Source: Strongylocentrotus droebachiensis (taxonomy: Eukaryota; Echinodermata; Echinoidea; Camarodonta; Strongylocentrotidae). From it: 64,000 nt of DNA. A program made the translations under genes and the position numbers. Positions 11,601 through 20,623 of this stretch are shown in pieces. The notes under the pieces are model-generated. The model was not told the DNA's origin. It saw nothing but the letters and a program-made list of their open reading frames with translations, and did not search any database. Location: assembly GCA_035222895.1 (NCBI GenBank), contig JAVYIG010000863.1, positions 62,001 to 126,000 of the forward strand, in the 5' to 3' direction. Position 1 is the first letter of the stretch. Each line of letters opens with the position of its first letter.

Positions 11601-14210
11601 GGGCAAATTTGCCCTGAGCCCCCGTGTATTTTTTTCACTGAGCCTAATGACTTCTCTGACATGTACATGTATGAATTGAAAGTGTTCAGGACTGTATGAC
11701 ACGTGCTACAGCAATAACTTGCTCCGTGGTGGATTGCACAATACACCTAATCCTATTAAACATTAACTCAAATCTGACAAAATCAATCCTGGAGACCATG
11801 CAGAGCTATTCTTTCCCAAACAGATTTCAAAGCACTGTGTTAAGACCCCAAGGCAAATGCTGAGTATACATACATGTACATAGGTAAAATATTACCACAC
11901 TATAAAGAATTAATATATTGATGGAAATCAGCATCAGCTGAAAAGCCTATTCAAAGCCCTGCCTATTAGACTGTATATTTTGCATAAAACAGAAATAACT
12001 GCTTTTCATGTTCATCATATTTATCAAGATACCATTGAAAAGCTGTGAAGTTTTCTTTATCAGATGACAATGATTCAAAGATATTTTAGATGTCAATAAT
12101 CATTCAAAGTTATTTTTTTACTGAAACACCCTGTACAGTTCTCTGGAATTCCCCCACACACCGTTGCCATTGAAAAGAACTCTGAAGCCTCCATTGTACA
12201 CATGCAGATGCCATTTCTTGCTCAGTGTTTTCCTACTACTTGTACATGCATGTTACTGGATTCAATGTCTACCATACACAAAGGCAAGGCTTGAATCTAG
12301 GATCTTCTGATTTTGAGTACCCTTTTATTTTCTGAGTAACTATTTCATAATAATTGTCATTTCTTCATTCTATCCAGTCTTGAAATAAAGTATAGCTACA
12401 GTTATAAGGGAATTACAGACAAACGCATAGTCTGTGACACTACCTTTGGAGTAGCAGGTATGAAAAATTACAACAACTTACCATAACTTAAGATATCACA
12501 AATTTCTATTAATTATCTGTTTAAACATTCTGACCAAACATGGGAGCACATGTTTTCATTTCTTCTTTTTTTTTGAGGGGGGGGGGGGGGGGGGGTTAAA
12601 GTTACTTTCAAAGATAGAAATCAATACTAAAACACCCTGTACAATTATGTGGAATTACCCAATACACATGTACCTTTGAATCAGTGTCATCTAAAAGTAT
12701 TTATTTGAAGATCGTAAAACTAACGCTTTCTAGTACAATCTAATGTTGCCAATATTACTACATGCAAGGTAATGTGTATAATTTGCAAAACAGCTTGTGC
12801 ATGTAATATTGTACATTGCCATCAATACAGGACACAGAAACATAAAAATACTTTAAATGATGTAGGCACCATTTATAATATACTGAACTACTTATAAATC
12901 ATGATCCACATGAAGAGAACATTAATTTACTGAACCAGAATACAGAAAATCTAAAATCTGCAATATTATTTTTTTGGCAAAGACCAGAGTAGAATTGTTT
13001 ACTGGATTGCGCAATATAATGACTAATATCCTTGATGTAGATTACTGTAAAGCCTGCTAGAGTTATTTCAATCTATGGTGCAAATAATACCCTATGTGTG
13101 TCCATTTTGTTGTGATATTTGTAATTTTGGGGGGCTACTCATGAGACCCAACCAATACACTTTAATATCTTATTAATGAAATGATCATTAACGCCAAGAT
13201 ACACCTCAAATACTGAAGATTGCACCATGCAAATGTAAACTGAAGAGAAGTGAATTAAACACTTTGGCCCGAATTCACAAAGCAAGGTTTGAGCTCAGAC
13301 CAAGGTTTGAGGTCAAACCTCCTTTTGTTTCGCCAAACCTCCTTTTGTTATTTACAAACCTGGTTTGTAAATAACAAAAGGAGGTTTGGCGAAACAAAAG
13401 GAGGTTTGAGCTCAAACCCGGTCTGAGCTCAAACCTTGCTTTGTGAATTCGGGCCCTTGAGTTACTGCAGTTGGAATGTGAGAAATTTTGGAATGTAAGG
13501 AACACATTTTGGAGCCAGCAAAGCAATACAACATGACACCCCTTACCATCATTTGAAAGATTTTGTCAGCTTTTATATTTTTGTAATTAAATTACATCCA
13601 TACCTCTTTCTTCTTATCAACAAATTTGGTCACAGGGCTTGCATGGATAAATAAAATGGCCCCTATTTCAGGGGATGTCTGACAACCCATGGTCTAAGTC
13701 ACTTAGAGTAGTCACTTAAGGGGTGAAATAGGGTTACTATATTTTGGGTTAAGCTTTTAGAATAACAAAAATGACACTAAAATAGTTTTAAGAGATAAAT
13801 AATGCTGCCGAGTTTGTTAATGATAAGAAATGGAGAGTACATGTAGCTTATTGCTTACATATATAGTTACGGCATACCAATGGAGCTGAGAATTTGTGAA
13901 TCCAGAATTTCATTCATTTTAAAAATTACCTCAGACTCTCTTGAAGCTTGTTATTTTGTTTGGATTCACATCTAAAACAACTTGACATCAGGACATTCTT
14001 CACTATAAAGCCATACTAGACGAACTCACCTGGTACATAGCACTCCTGTACATTGTTGAAGATGACCTGGGCAAACTCTGACACATTGGTGCTGATTTCT
14101 TCAAAGTCATCCAGATGGGTTGAGGGCCCACACTCAATGACGGGGCTAATATCAGTCTCAACCCCACTCTGAATGACAGGGCTTGTATCAGTATCTCTCA
14201 ACTCTGCCAT
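545..14210 (-). CDS. TAX1BP1: TAX1BP1-like autophagy adaptor, 12 coding exons, 3' end off the window
   Basis: Twelve exons with GT-AG borders join into one open frame of 737 residues, reading right to left. Residues about 46-153 form a SKICH domain (motifs VIFNNVQECYVPG, RDWIGVFKVGW, RGASTPFQF). An acidic DDSMDILMI stretch follows where human CALCOCO2/TAX1BP1 carry their LC3-binding motif. Residues 178 to about 575 are coiled coil. The block KREVEDLRLRLQMGAEEYKK closely matches human TAX1BP1 (RREVEDLKLRLQMAADHYKE), which favours TAX1BP1 over CALCOCO1/2. A Ser/Thr/Gln-rich stretch lies at about 592-670. In vertebrates this family links ubiquitinated cargo to autophagosomes and recruits A20. 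The zinc fingers that bind ubiquitin and myosin VI are not in the window. The start is supported by an in-frame TAA nine bases upstream. Human TAX1BP1 has 789 residues, so one to three exons are probably missing. Confidence 0.93.
1202..1518. mobile_element. Foldback MITE, long terminal inverted repeats
   Basis: Ends read GGGGGTGTTTCACAAAGATC and its inverse, with about 75 bp of imperfect pairing on each side (AAGTTGGACTTAAA also pairs). No coding capacity. Sits in the TAX1BP1 intron between exons 11 and 12. Confidence 0.75.
1573..1740 (-). CDS. TAX1BP1: TAX1BP1 coding exon 11, Ser/Gln-rich repeats
   Basis: Residues 592-647, phase 1 at both ends. Dominated by imperfect SQGSQ and SQAIQATT units. 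No vertebrate TAX1BP1 equivalent is known to me. The frame stays open through both junctions. Acceptor TTATAG|, donor CACAG|GTATG. Confidence 0.85.
1975..2113. repeat. GA-rich microsatellite with poly-G
   Basis: Imperfect (GA)n and GACA units with an internal G run near 2006. Confidence 0.9.
2511..2751 (-). CDS. TAX1BP1: TAX1BP1 coding exon 10, diagnostic coiled-coil block
   Basis: Residues 512-591 plus one base. Holds KREVEDLRLRLQMGAEEYKK, then a Ser/Thr-rich stretch (STQTMSSSTDSSTSWKDS). Human TAX1BP1 has the same order of a conserved helix followed by a Ser/Thr-rich linker. Donor AAGA|GTGAGT. Confidence 0.95.
2791..3113. mobile_element. MITE with GGGTGGTATTC ends
   Basis: Left end GGGTGGTATTCCAA pairs with right end GAATACCACCC. 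ATC flanks both sides as a possible 3-bp target duplication. Next to the left end is a perfect hairpin of ACTAAGTTAAGCC at 2813-2839. Non-coding. Confidence 0.65.
3808..3951 (-). CDS. TAX1BP1: TAX1BP1 coding exon 9, coiled coil
   Basis: Residues 464-511, 48 whole codons, starting EKEMACKGTKGSQEAQQIAT and ending RRSELQKKM. Basic and Gln-rich. Acceptor CCACAG|, donor ATG|GTAGG. Confidence 0.92.
4576..4746 (-). CDS. TAX1BP1: TAX1BP1 coding exon 8, coiled coil
   Basis: Residues 407-463, 57 whole codons: AAKTQKESLKMALDRQTKEM onward to DGIQQLAQ. Strongly charged helix. Acceptor TTAAAG|, donor ACAG|GTGGG. Confidence 0.92.
4944..5030 (-). mobile_element. SINE-type 3' tail fragment
   Basis: (AAT)n followed by TTTATATACCGCTTG and TTTCAAAGCGCTGTAC. 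Read on the minus strand this is the AAGCGCT...ATATAA tail seen again at 18186-18262. No tRNA-like head remains. Confidence 0.5.
5218..5334 (-). CDS. TAX1BP1: TAX1BP1 coding exon 7, coiled coil
   Basis: Residues 368-406, 39 whole codons. SSRVILAKELDSLKMVQDKL resembles human TAX1BP1 QEVVFLAKELSDAVNVRDRT. A 15-bp tandem repeat abuts the acceptor on the intron side. Confidence 0.92.
5338..5402. repeat. 15-bp tandem repeat, about four units
   Basis: Unit AAATAAAAATAATAG repeated head to tail, directly against the exon 7 acceptor of TAX1BP1. On the sense strand it is T-rich and may serve as the pyrimidine tract. Confidence 0.9.
5877..6053 (-). CDS. TAX1BP1: TAX1BP1 coding exon 6, coiled coil
   Basis: Residues 309-367, 59 whole codons. 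Starts TQLESTNKNNTEMCEEIDNL and ends DLQQASIEK. Acceptor TGTAG|, donor GAAG|GTCAG, a slightly weaker donor than its neighbours. Confidence 0.92.
6453..6692 (-). CDS. TAX1BP1: TAX1BP1 coding exon 5, coiled coil
   Basis: Residues 229-308, 80 whole codons. Begins NRTLGNKSMEEKLESM and ends TQVMSDRTSLK. Heptad-like coiled coil throughout. Acceptor CCCAG|, donor AAAG|GTAGG. Confidence 0.93.
7133..7285 (-). CDS. TAX1BP1: TAX1BP1 coding exon 4, coiled coil
   Basis: Residues 178-228, 51 whole codons, starting SEYCVVELKRVQEEKHEIEE. Charged heptad-like pattern rich in Glu and Lys. Acceptor TTTCAG|, donor GAG|GTAAG. Confidence 0.93.
7955..8124 (-). CDS. TAX1BP1: TAX1BP1 coding exon 3, end of SKICH and LIR-like motif
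   Basis: Residues 121-177. YYQLCYIDSAGKMRGASTPF closes the SKICH fold. It is followed by EDFVQVLDDSMDILMIHNK, which lines up with human TAX1BP1 DEGNSDMLVVTTK and CALCOCO2 EEDILVV. Acceptor ATGCAG|, donor AAG|GTAC. The exon ends in phase 0, where the coiled coil begins. Confidence 0.95.
8502..9098 (+). mobile_element. Non-autonomous hAT-like element, family A copy 1
   Basis: Ends TAAGGCTGCGAC and GTGCACAGCCCTA form short inverted repeats. An exact 8-bp duplication ATTAACAG flanks it at 8494-8501 and 9099-9106, as expected for hAT. Internal sequence has a poly-A run and no transposase. Close relatives lie at 25330 and 25861. Lies in the TAX1BP1 intron between exons 2 and 3. Confidence 0.9.
9142..9286. 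mobile_element. Short foldback element
   Basis: AATAGGGACTTTTAGA at the left pairs with its inverse at the right. Internal GCCCTTTTAAGGCAATGTGACGT also pairs. About 145 bp, non-coding. Confidence 0.75.
11224..11403 (-). CDS. TAX1BP1: TAX1BP1 coding exon 2, SKICH core
   Basis: Residues 61-120. Reads TDLQCNYTLTSAIRPQSRDW then IGVFKVGWTSTRQYRAFEW, the most conserved part of SKICH in TAX1BP1 and CALCOCO proteins. Acceptor CACCAG| and donor AAAG|GTAGG; phase 1 at both ends. Confidence 0.95.
11473..11640 (+). mobile_element. Short hAT-like MITE, family B copy 1
   Basis: Begins CAGGGAAAA and ends with the rough inverse TTTCACTG. Internal GGGCTCTTTTGGGCATTTC is shared with the copy at 30528. Flanks AGCCTCAG and AGCCTAAT agree at six of eight bases, a decayed 8-bp duplication. 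Confidence 0.7.
13266..13455. mobile_element. 190-bp palindromic foldback element
   Basis: GGCCCGAATTCACAAAGCAA at the left is mirrored at the right. Internal AAACCTCCTTTTGTT also pairs across a centre near 13362. Almost the whole length is stem. Non-coding. Confidence 0.85.
14030..14210 (-). CDS. TAX1BP1: TAX1BP1 coding exon 1
   Basis: Encodes residues 1-60 plus one base: an acidic N-terminal extension and the start of SKICH. The donor is AG|GTGAGT. The extension has two tandem 12-residue units, TDTSPVIQSGVE and TDISPVIECGPS. Human TAX1BP1 enters SKICH about 36 residues sooner. An in-frame stop lies just upstream of the ATG. Confidence 0.92.
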
Positions 14211-14256
14211 TTCTGTTTATATTAGATAGTTTCCTCTATTGATTCTAGTTGTTTTC
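14211..14256 (-). other. TAX1BP1: 5' UTR part of the TAX1BP1 first coding exon
   Basis: On the minus strand a pyrimidine tract and TTCCTACAG| acceptor end at 14257. The UTR piece from 14256 to the ATG contains the in-frame TAA. At least one non-coding 5' exon should therefore lie further right. A CCG|GTAAGAT donor at 15218 is one candidate, unproven. Confidence 0.5.
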
Positions 14257-14839
14257 CTGTAGGAATAGAGAACAAATATTAATGTAATGCCAGGAACAAG
14301 AAATGCAAGCATTGAATAAGTGCATTTTAGAATACGTGAAAAATATGTACTATCTGACTCCTCATAGTGCTGTGTTCCTTATTCCAAAACATATCATAAA
14401 ATTGCAAATTAACTTGTTTACAATAGATGATACCAGAGGGTCTAATTCAGTCTCTAAATAATGGTATAATTACTTTGTAATTGTAGTAGTCACTATGAGC
14501 AGATCAATACATTTACAACTATAGATCCAAAACCATGAAAATAAAATATATAAATTTACGACTAAATGATATTTTAAGTTTAACAATCTGTCCTTTGCCT
14601 TTATCTTGCATACTTTCCACGGTTTTGCATGGGATTCTGAGTTCAAAATTGAAAAAGTCAAGAGGCATGCAGCCTAATTTTCATCAAGAATAACAGTTAT
14701 AACAAGTACAGTTAACATTATTAGACCCTGCAAATTCATTTAATTGATGGAGTACAGTCAATGTTTTTTTTGTTGCTTGGAGTATTTTTTGGGCCGTTCC
14801 GCCGTGTGCATTGCAAAACCATCTTAAAATGCACACCAT

Positions 14840-15113
14840 CATACACTATGAATATGAGGGACAAAGAAAGAGGAAAAAATATACAGTTCCTCATTCTACC
14901 CTCAACAGTTGCTGTGGTAGACAAAGGAACATCCCTTCACTGCTATTATGTAAAAATGTGTAGAACAGGTGTCACAGGCATATTCACCTGTTCTACACAT
15001 TTTTACATAGCAGTGAAGGGATGTTCCTTTGTCTATGCACAGCAATTGTTGAGGGTAGAATGAGGAACTGTATATTTTGTCCTCTTTCTTTGTCCGTCAT
15101 GTTCATAGTGATA
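14840..15113. mobile_element. 270-bp near-perfect palindrome
   Basis: Arms contain ACAGTTCCTCATTCTACCCT and GAACATCCCTTCACTGCTAT and their inverses, centred near 14977. Only a few mismatches are seen. It lies about 600 bp upstream of the TAX1BP1 start codon, in or near its 5' non-coding region. Confidence 0.85.
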
Positions 15114-15937
15114 GGATATCATATATCACACACACAAGTTGTTCATTCCAAAGTCACACATGCACAGCAGAAGCAATGAAAAAAGTGTAAACAAATCTCA
15201 CATTTGAGCGATCTTACCGGCGAACCCGATCCTAAAGTTTGAAAAAGGGCATTTTTAAGGTAAAGTGGGATGTATTTTTTTAAAATTAAGTTTTAGATCA
15301 GGACTTTTCATGAGTTGCAAGCTTAAAAGTATCTCTTTGAACGTTGAAGTAAAAGATAGTCCGTGTGTGAGACGCAAACGCGATAGCTCTGTTTGTATTG
15401 CAATGCAGTCATTTTCTGCAATAGAGGTGGAATTCTGCACGTGAGGAGCTCCAGTGTCGGATGCTGGCTCAAGCACCTGATTTTTTTTTGGTACCAGTGT
15501 GAGCATAGGCCTACTCCCCATTGTCTTGTTACGTGGGACCTAGAACTACCGCTGAAAACCACCACAAAAACTTACGAAAAAAGAATTAATATTCTTACGA
15601 TGTCTTTTGCAAAATAAAGAGTGAGCTTAGAATGTTTTTTAACAAGGACTTACAAATCATTGATAGCTAAGATTGCTGTTTACTGTATTACTCGTCTACA
15701 TGCAGCTACTCTCCGTCTCAGTCAGTGTCTATTAAAAAAATATTGTCAACTGAAGTTATTTAACTTAGGAGTCTAGAGTCTATGTTAAAATAATAGTTAT
15801 TGAGTTATTGCAAAATAAAAGGTTAGAATAAAAAATCATAGATCTAGATCCATTTTCAAATTCAAACAAAATTATTTACAAGCTGATGGAATGTTGAAGT
15901 TTCAAAGCCTTTCAAAGTATAAGCTCAGGCACATTGC

Positions 15938-16767
15938 TAGACCGAATTTTCCGTCTCTTTCGTTCGTTAGCCTCTCATTGGGGTAGGGTCGGCCGGCTCT
16001 CTCTTTAGAGACGGAAACCGTCTATACACATGTCCTTGCTAACGCCACGACCAGTTCTGGTCGTAGCGTTTTGCCCCCAAAATCCCCCAAAATGTCATTT
16101 TACCTCATGCATTGATTATTTTAAATTAGGAGAAGGTTATACTAACATCGGTTCCACTTACCAACTTGACTGTATAATCCGTTTAATGGTCCCTTTTAAG
16201 GAAATTACGGGTCTAAATTGACAGCCGTGTTGAAAATATTGCAAGGTGTGTTAAACTCTCGCTGCCGGAGTCATCTAAATCAATCTCATCCCTTCTAGTC
16301 TACGCCGAAGGCAAAATGATTATGAAGGAAAAACTGTGCGCCATCTACACGTTCGTAATGGCGTTATCACAGTTTTTCCTTCATAATCATTTTGCCTTCG
16401 GCGTAGACTAGAAGGGATGAGATTGATTTAGATGACTCCGGCAGCGAGAGTTTAACACACCTTGCAAGATTTTCAACACGGCTGTCAATTTAGACCCGTA
16501 ATTTCCTTAAAAGGGACCATTAAACGGATTATACAGTCAAGTTGGTAAGTGGAACCGAGGTAGTAAAACCTTCTCCTAATTTTAAATAATCAATGCATGA
16601 GGTAAAATGACATTTTGGGGGATTTTGGGGGCAAAACGCTACGACCAGAACTGGTCGTGGCGTTAGCAAGGACATGTGTATAGACGGTTTCCGTCTCTAA
16701 AGAGAGAGCCGGCCGACCCTACCCCAATAAGAGGCTAACGAACGAAAGAGACGGAAAATTCGGTCTA
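15938..16767. mobile_element. 830-bp near-perfect palindrome with 9-bp target duplication
   Basis: Two arms of about 400 bp start TAGACCGAATTTTCCG and meet near 16352. They differ by only a handful of bases by eye. GCACATTGC flanks both sides (15929-15937 and 16768-16776). A 9-bp duplication with very long inverted ends fits foldback or Mutator-like (MULE) elements. No coding capacity. Confidence 0.9.
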
Positions 16768-17507
16768 GCACATTGCATGAAAAACATCAACGTCATTCTC
16801 ACATTCATAAACATCACGGGTGCACACGTATCGAAGGTTTCAATGCAATGCATGCACAGCAAATGTCAATCATTCATACGCAATAACATACACGGACACA
16901 AGCCACAAATGACACAGCACAGAATCTAATTTTCATTCTGTTTGGAAAAATGCATAACTAAATTATTCATTTGTATACCTGAAATTACACCACAAACTTG
17001 AGAACGTATCCGCAGCTAAGATACATAGATATAACTTGTCAGTCACTTCATATTTGTATGCAGAATATAGATCTAGTTAGAGACACCTAGTTATCCATCG
17101 CCTTGAACGTCTATGTATTGTTGTGGAAATAACATATGACGAAACATGCCCTCTGACCTTTGTTTTTAGTCTGTAAATGGGCTTTCAAACAAAATACTTC
17201 TGTCATAAATTGTTTTTATCCCAAAATAAAGTCCATGAAATTAACATTCTATTTAATGAAAAGAAATTGACTCCTTAAAAAAATATCATGATTTTGTATT
17301 TAAGCAATAAACACCTAAATTAGTCAATGTTATTAAAATAAATGCATACAAAGTTGCGCAATAAAGACTACTCGGATTGCGCAAATCTTTTCTTTCCGTT
17401 TGTTCTGATTGGGGAATACCAAGTTTCCATGTTTTTTTCAGATGGTGAAATCTACTAATAACGATACATTTTCCTTCTTTTATTTTCAATTTCCCCTCTC
17501 ATCACCA

Positions 17508-17562
17508 GCAGCAGCAGCAGCACCGCCACCACCATCATTACCATCATCATCACCATTATCAT

Positions 17563-17594
<32 letters not shown>

Positions 17595-17595
17595 T
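17508..17595. repeat. CAG/CCA/CAT trinucleotide microsatellite
   Basis: (CAG)4 followed by imperfect CCA and then (CAT)n units. Confidence 0.95.
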
Positions 17596-18185
17596 GTAAA
17601 ACAACTCGAATCTATCATTCATGATAACTAATTCATCAGTACATTGTTCAGATAAATTTCGGTCATCGCCCTCACCCGAGGATATTTGTTCATGATTTTA
17701 AACTTTTGACTTTTCTTCACTCTTAAATTATTAGGTCTATATACTCTATATCTCCACAGCCTGCAGCTGTATCAGGGCTGTTTTTTTATTTTATTATTTT
17801 AGTTTGAGATTGATTTTGATTTTGACTTTGATGTCTGTTTTGTTTCTGTTATTGACTTGTTTTTTTGTTTTGTTTTAAATATTATTGTTGTTCTGTTTTG
17901 TTTTTGTTTTATATTTCTTTATTTTGTTTTTTGTGTGAATATACGGGCCCGATTTCTTGCTGGGAGATATATGCAGTAGTTCTGGCAAAAGAAGGAAAAT
18001 ATAGTTCATTCATCTATTCTTATATGAATCCTCGATCGCAATTTCAAAACGGCATAGGCCTATAATATTTGTTTAAATAATAAAATGTTAAGCAATTGGT
18101 TTATACATGACCAATTATACTATTTCTGTCTCATTGCAGTGCCTTGACAAAGTGTTCAAAACTTTATGACTAGGGCCTATTGATC

Positions 18186-18262
18186 AATAATAATAATAAT
18201 AATAATATTTAATTTTTATATAGCGCTTAATACAAATGTCTCTAAGCGCTTTACAAAATTAT
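18186..18262 (-). mobile_element. SINE-type 3' tail fragment
   Basis: (AAT)n then TTTATATAGCGCTTAATAC and TCTAAGCGCTTTAC. Same tail as at 4944, same orientation. Confidence 0.6.
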
Positions 18263-18314
18263 ACTAATATACAATAAAAACTGGAACATGATATTTTTCA
18301 TAAGATACAATTTT

Positions 18315-18840
18315 TTTAACAGGGAAGTCCACCCTGATATTAATTTTGGTTTTAATAGAAACAGAAAAACGAGAGAAACAGGTCAGTGAAAGTTTGAGGA
18401 GAATCTGAATGAAATATATGAAAATTTTGAATTTTTGAAGGTGCAATCAATCAGACACAAATTGGCAACTATGTGACGTATCTTGTGAGTTCCCTTCCCA
18501 TTTGCCTAGCTGTACCAACAAAAAACTTAAAATACCTATATTTATATTTTTCCCTAATTTAAAAAAAAATCATACCTAAATATAATTATTGCAAATACTA
18601 TTTCGTCACCAATAATTACGAGCAATTGAATTTATGAATTTCTGTATAGAGCGAATTGGAGAGGAGATCTCAAAATACGTCACAGTGCTTCCAAGTCGTA
18701 TTTCACTTTCCTATTTTTAGTTGAATATTGCTCAAACTTTCACTAATTTGTTTGTCTCATTTTACTTCCAAATTCTGAAGAAACAAAATCTTGCTCAATG
18801 CTATTTGTTATGCAAATTTTGAAATAATCATATAATATCC
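18315..18840. mobile_element. Foldback element, GGGAAGTCCACCCTGATATT family
   Basis: Left part GGGAAGTCCACCCTGATATT with CAGTGAAAGTTTGAG. The right part carries the inverse CTCAAACTTTCACTAA near 18731. Related to 62568 and to a short piece at 31117. Exact right end uncertain. Confidence 0.6.
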
Positions 18841-19235
18841 ATTTAGATTACGATTTAACCCGTTTTTCACAGACATCAGACCTATATTATTTTCATTTGT
18901 AATGAACATAACAGTTCACTGGACCCGTGCATGCTTCTCCATAACTACTGTATTTCGTGATAGCTGGCGCCCTTCAACTATTCCATCTCATTATTCCATT
19001 GCATTGGCCTATTCCATCTCGTGACGCCTCTAGTGACCGCTGTTTAAGCAAGCACTTTTAACTAGCCCTTACTGGAAATATTTGCAGCAAAAAGTATCAA
19101 TATACAACAAACCAAAATAACAATAATACTTTTTTTGTATAAATACAAATGAATACGCATCCCAGAACTTAAAGACGTAAGGAACCGGCATGTGCTTGCT
19201 TTTACTTTGTGTTAAACTTGATTAACGCGCCCTTA

Positions 19236-19607
19236 GGGCGCGTTCATGCTTGATTTTGAAGGTAGAATGAGCGATCTGAAACGCTCATCGTAAACGCTCA
19301 TCGTGATCGCAGTTCCACGGTGTAGCTGTTCATGCTTACTTCTCTGGCTCATCCAGGCAATTCTCCTTGTGTGGCATTGTGTGACCTTCACTGTGCATGC
19401 TACGTAGACCCACTAGAGGTCAGTGCGTTGACCCCATTTAAACGCGTTTACAATTGTAAACGCATCTTTTTGTGAGTTTACGATCGGCGTTCGTGATCGC
19501 CGTTTTTCGGTGATTCTACAAAAGTGAGCATGAACGCAAGCGTGTTTTAAACTAAACGCGTAACAGATGCCTGATTCTGGCCGTCAAAATCAAGCATGAA
19601 CGCGCTC
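19236..19607. mobile_element. PIF/Harbinger-like MITE
   Basis: Inverted ends GGGCGCGTTCATGCTTGATT and its near inverse (one mismatch seen), flanked by TTA at 19233-19235 and 19608-19610. A 3-bp TTA duplication fits PIF/Harbinger. Internal AACGCTCATCGT is repeated. Non-coding. Confidence 0.75.
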
Positions 19608-20623
19608 TTAGTCTGTTGATGAAGAAATGAGAAATTGAAATTTGATGTGTAAGTAAATAATTCTTTACTCTTTTTTAGTCTTCTGCGGTTCGCTATGTAT
19701 AAGCATCACCACATCACCACATGTTCGGAAGCCCAGATAATTTTGAGCAGTTTCCGACGCTTTTCAAAACAGCGAGCAGCGGAACGGTTTGATGAGTTTC
19801 CTTTAAAAAAAAAACACATACACCTATTGTCTTACATTTTAAAAATAACAAATACAATTGAAGAATTATTTTCTCGGCATTTCTCGCAGTTGCCCGCCTG
19901 CTGAACCGATTAAAAGCAGGGGGTGCATTACGGAAGGCGAATTCACCCCGGCATCATTTTGACATTATTCACACAAAATGTTTTTCGGCTTGTCTTGCTT
20001 GTTAGAGATATTAATAAACATAAACATAAAACTAACAAAACAACAACAACGATAAAAACTGTGACCGCTCAGAATGATACGTTTGAACCGCAAGCAGTCC
20101 ATCATGTCTCTCGTCATTCACATTCTCTTGTATCCGTGTGAACCTACTTTCCGCTGGCGTATCGATCTTGATCGACTAAAGAAGGGGCAAAATATCAGAT
20201 TCAGCGATATTGATCATCAGAGATAATGGATCGCGTATCCTCATCGCCCCATTGACTTTTTAAAATGTGTTAATTCATGATACTTGCTTTATCACTCGGA
20301 TGAAACAATAACTTGTATTACAGCATTGTCCCTATTTCTTACTAATAATATGTATTTTTTGTTTTCATGTTGGGGAATTTTTCAGGAGGAGGCAAATCAG
20401 GCCGAAGTCTTTGCCCACCCCACCCCTTCCCATCCACACGTCACTACCCCATACTCTCCAGAGTAAATAAATCCATATGAAATATAAATACCCTTTGATT
20501 CCGAAATAACTTACAAAAGGTAGACTATGACGATATTACTTCAAGTCTAGCCACTTTCATGACGCATACTTCCTACAGACCGACGAGAAGGAGAGCTAAG
20601 AACTCGCTGGGAAGAGGAGGAGA

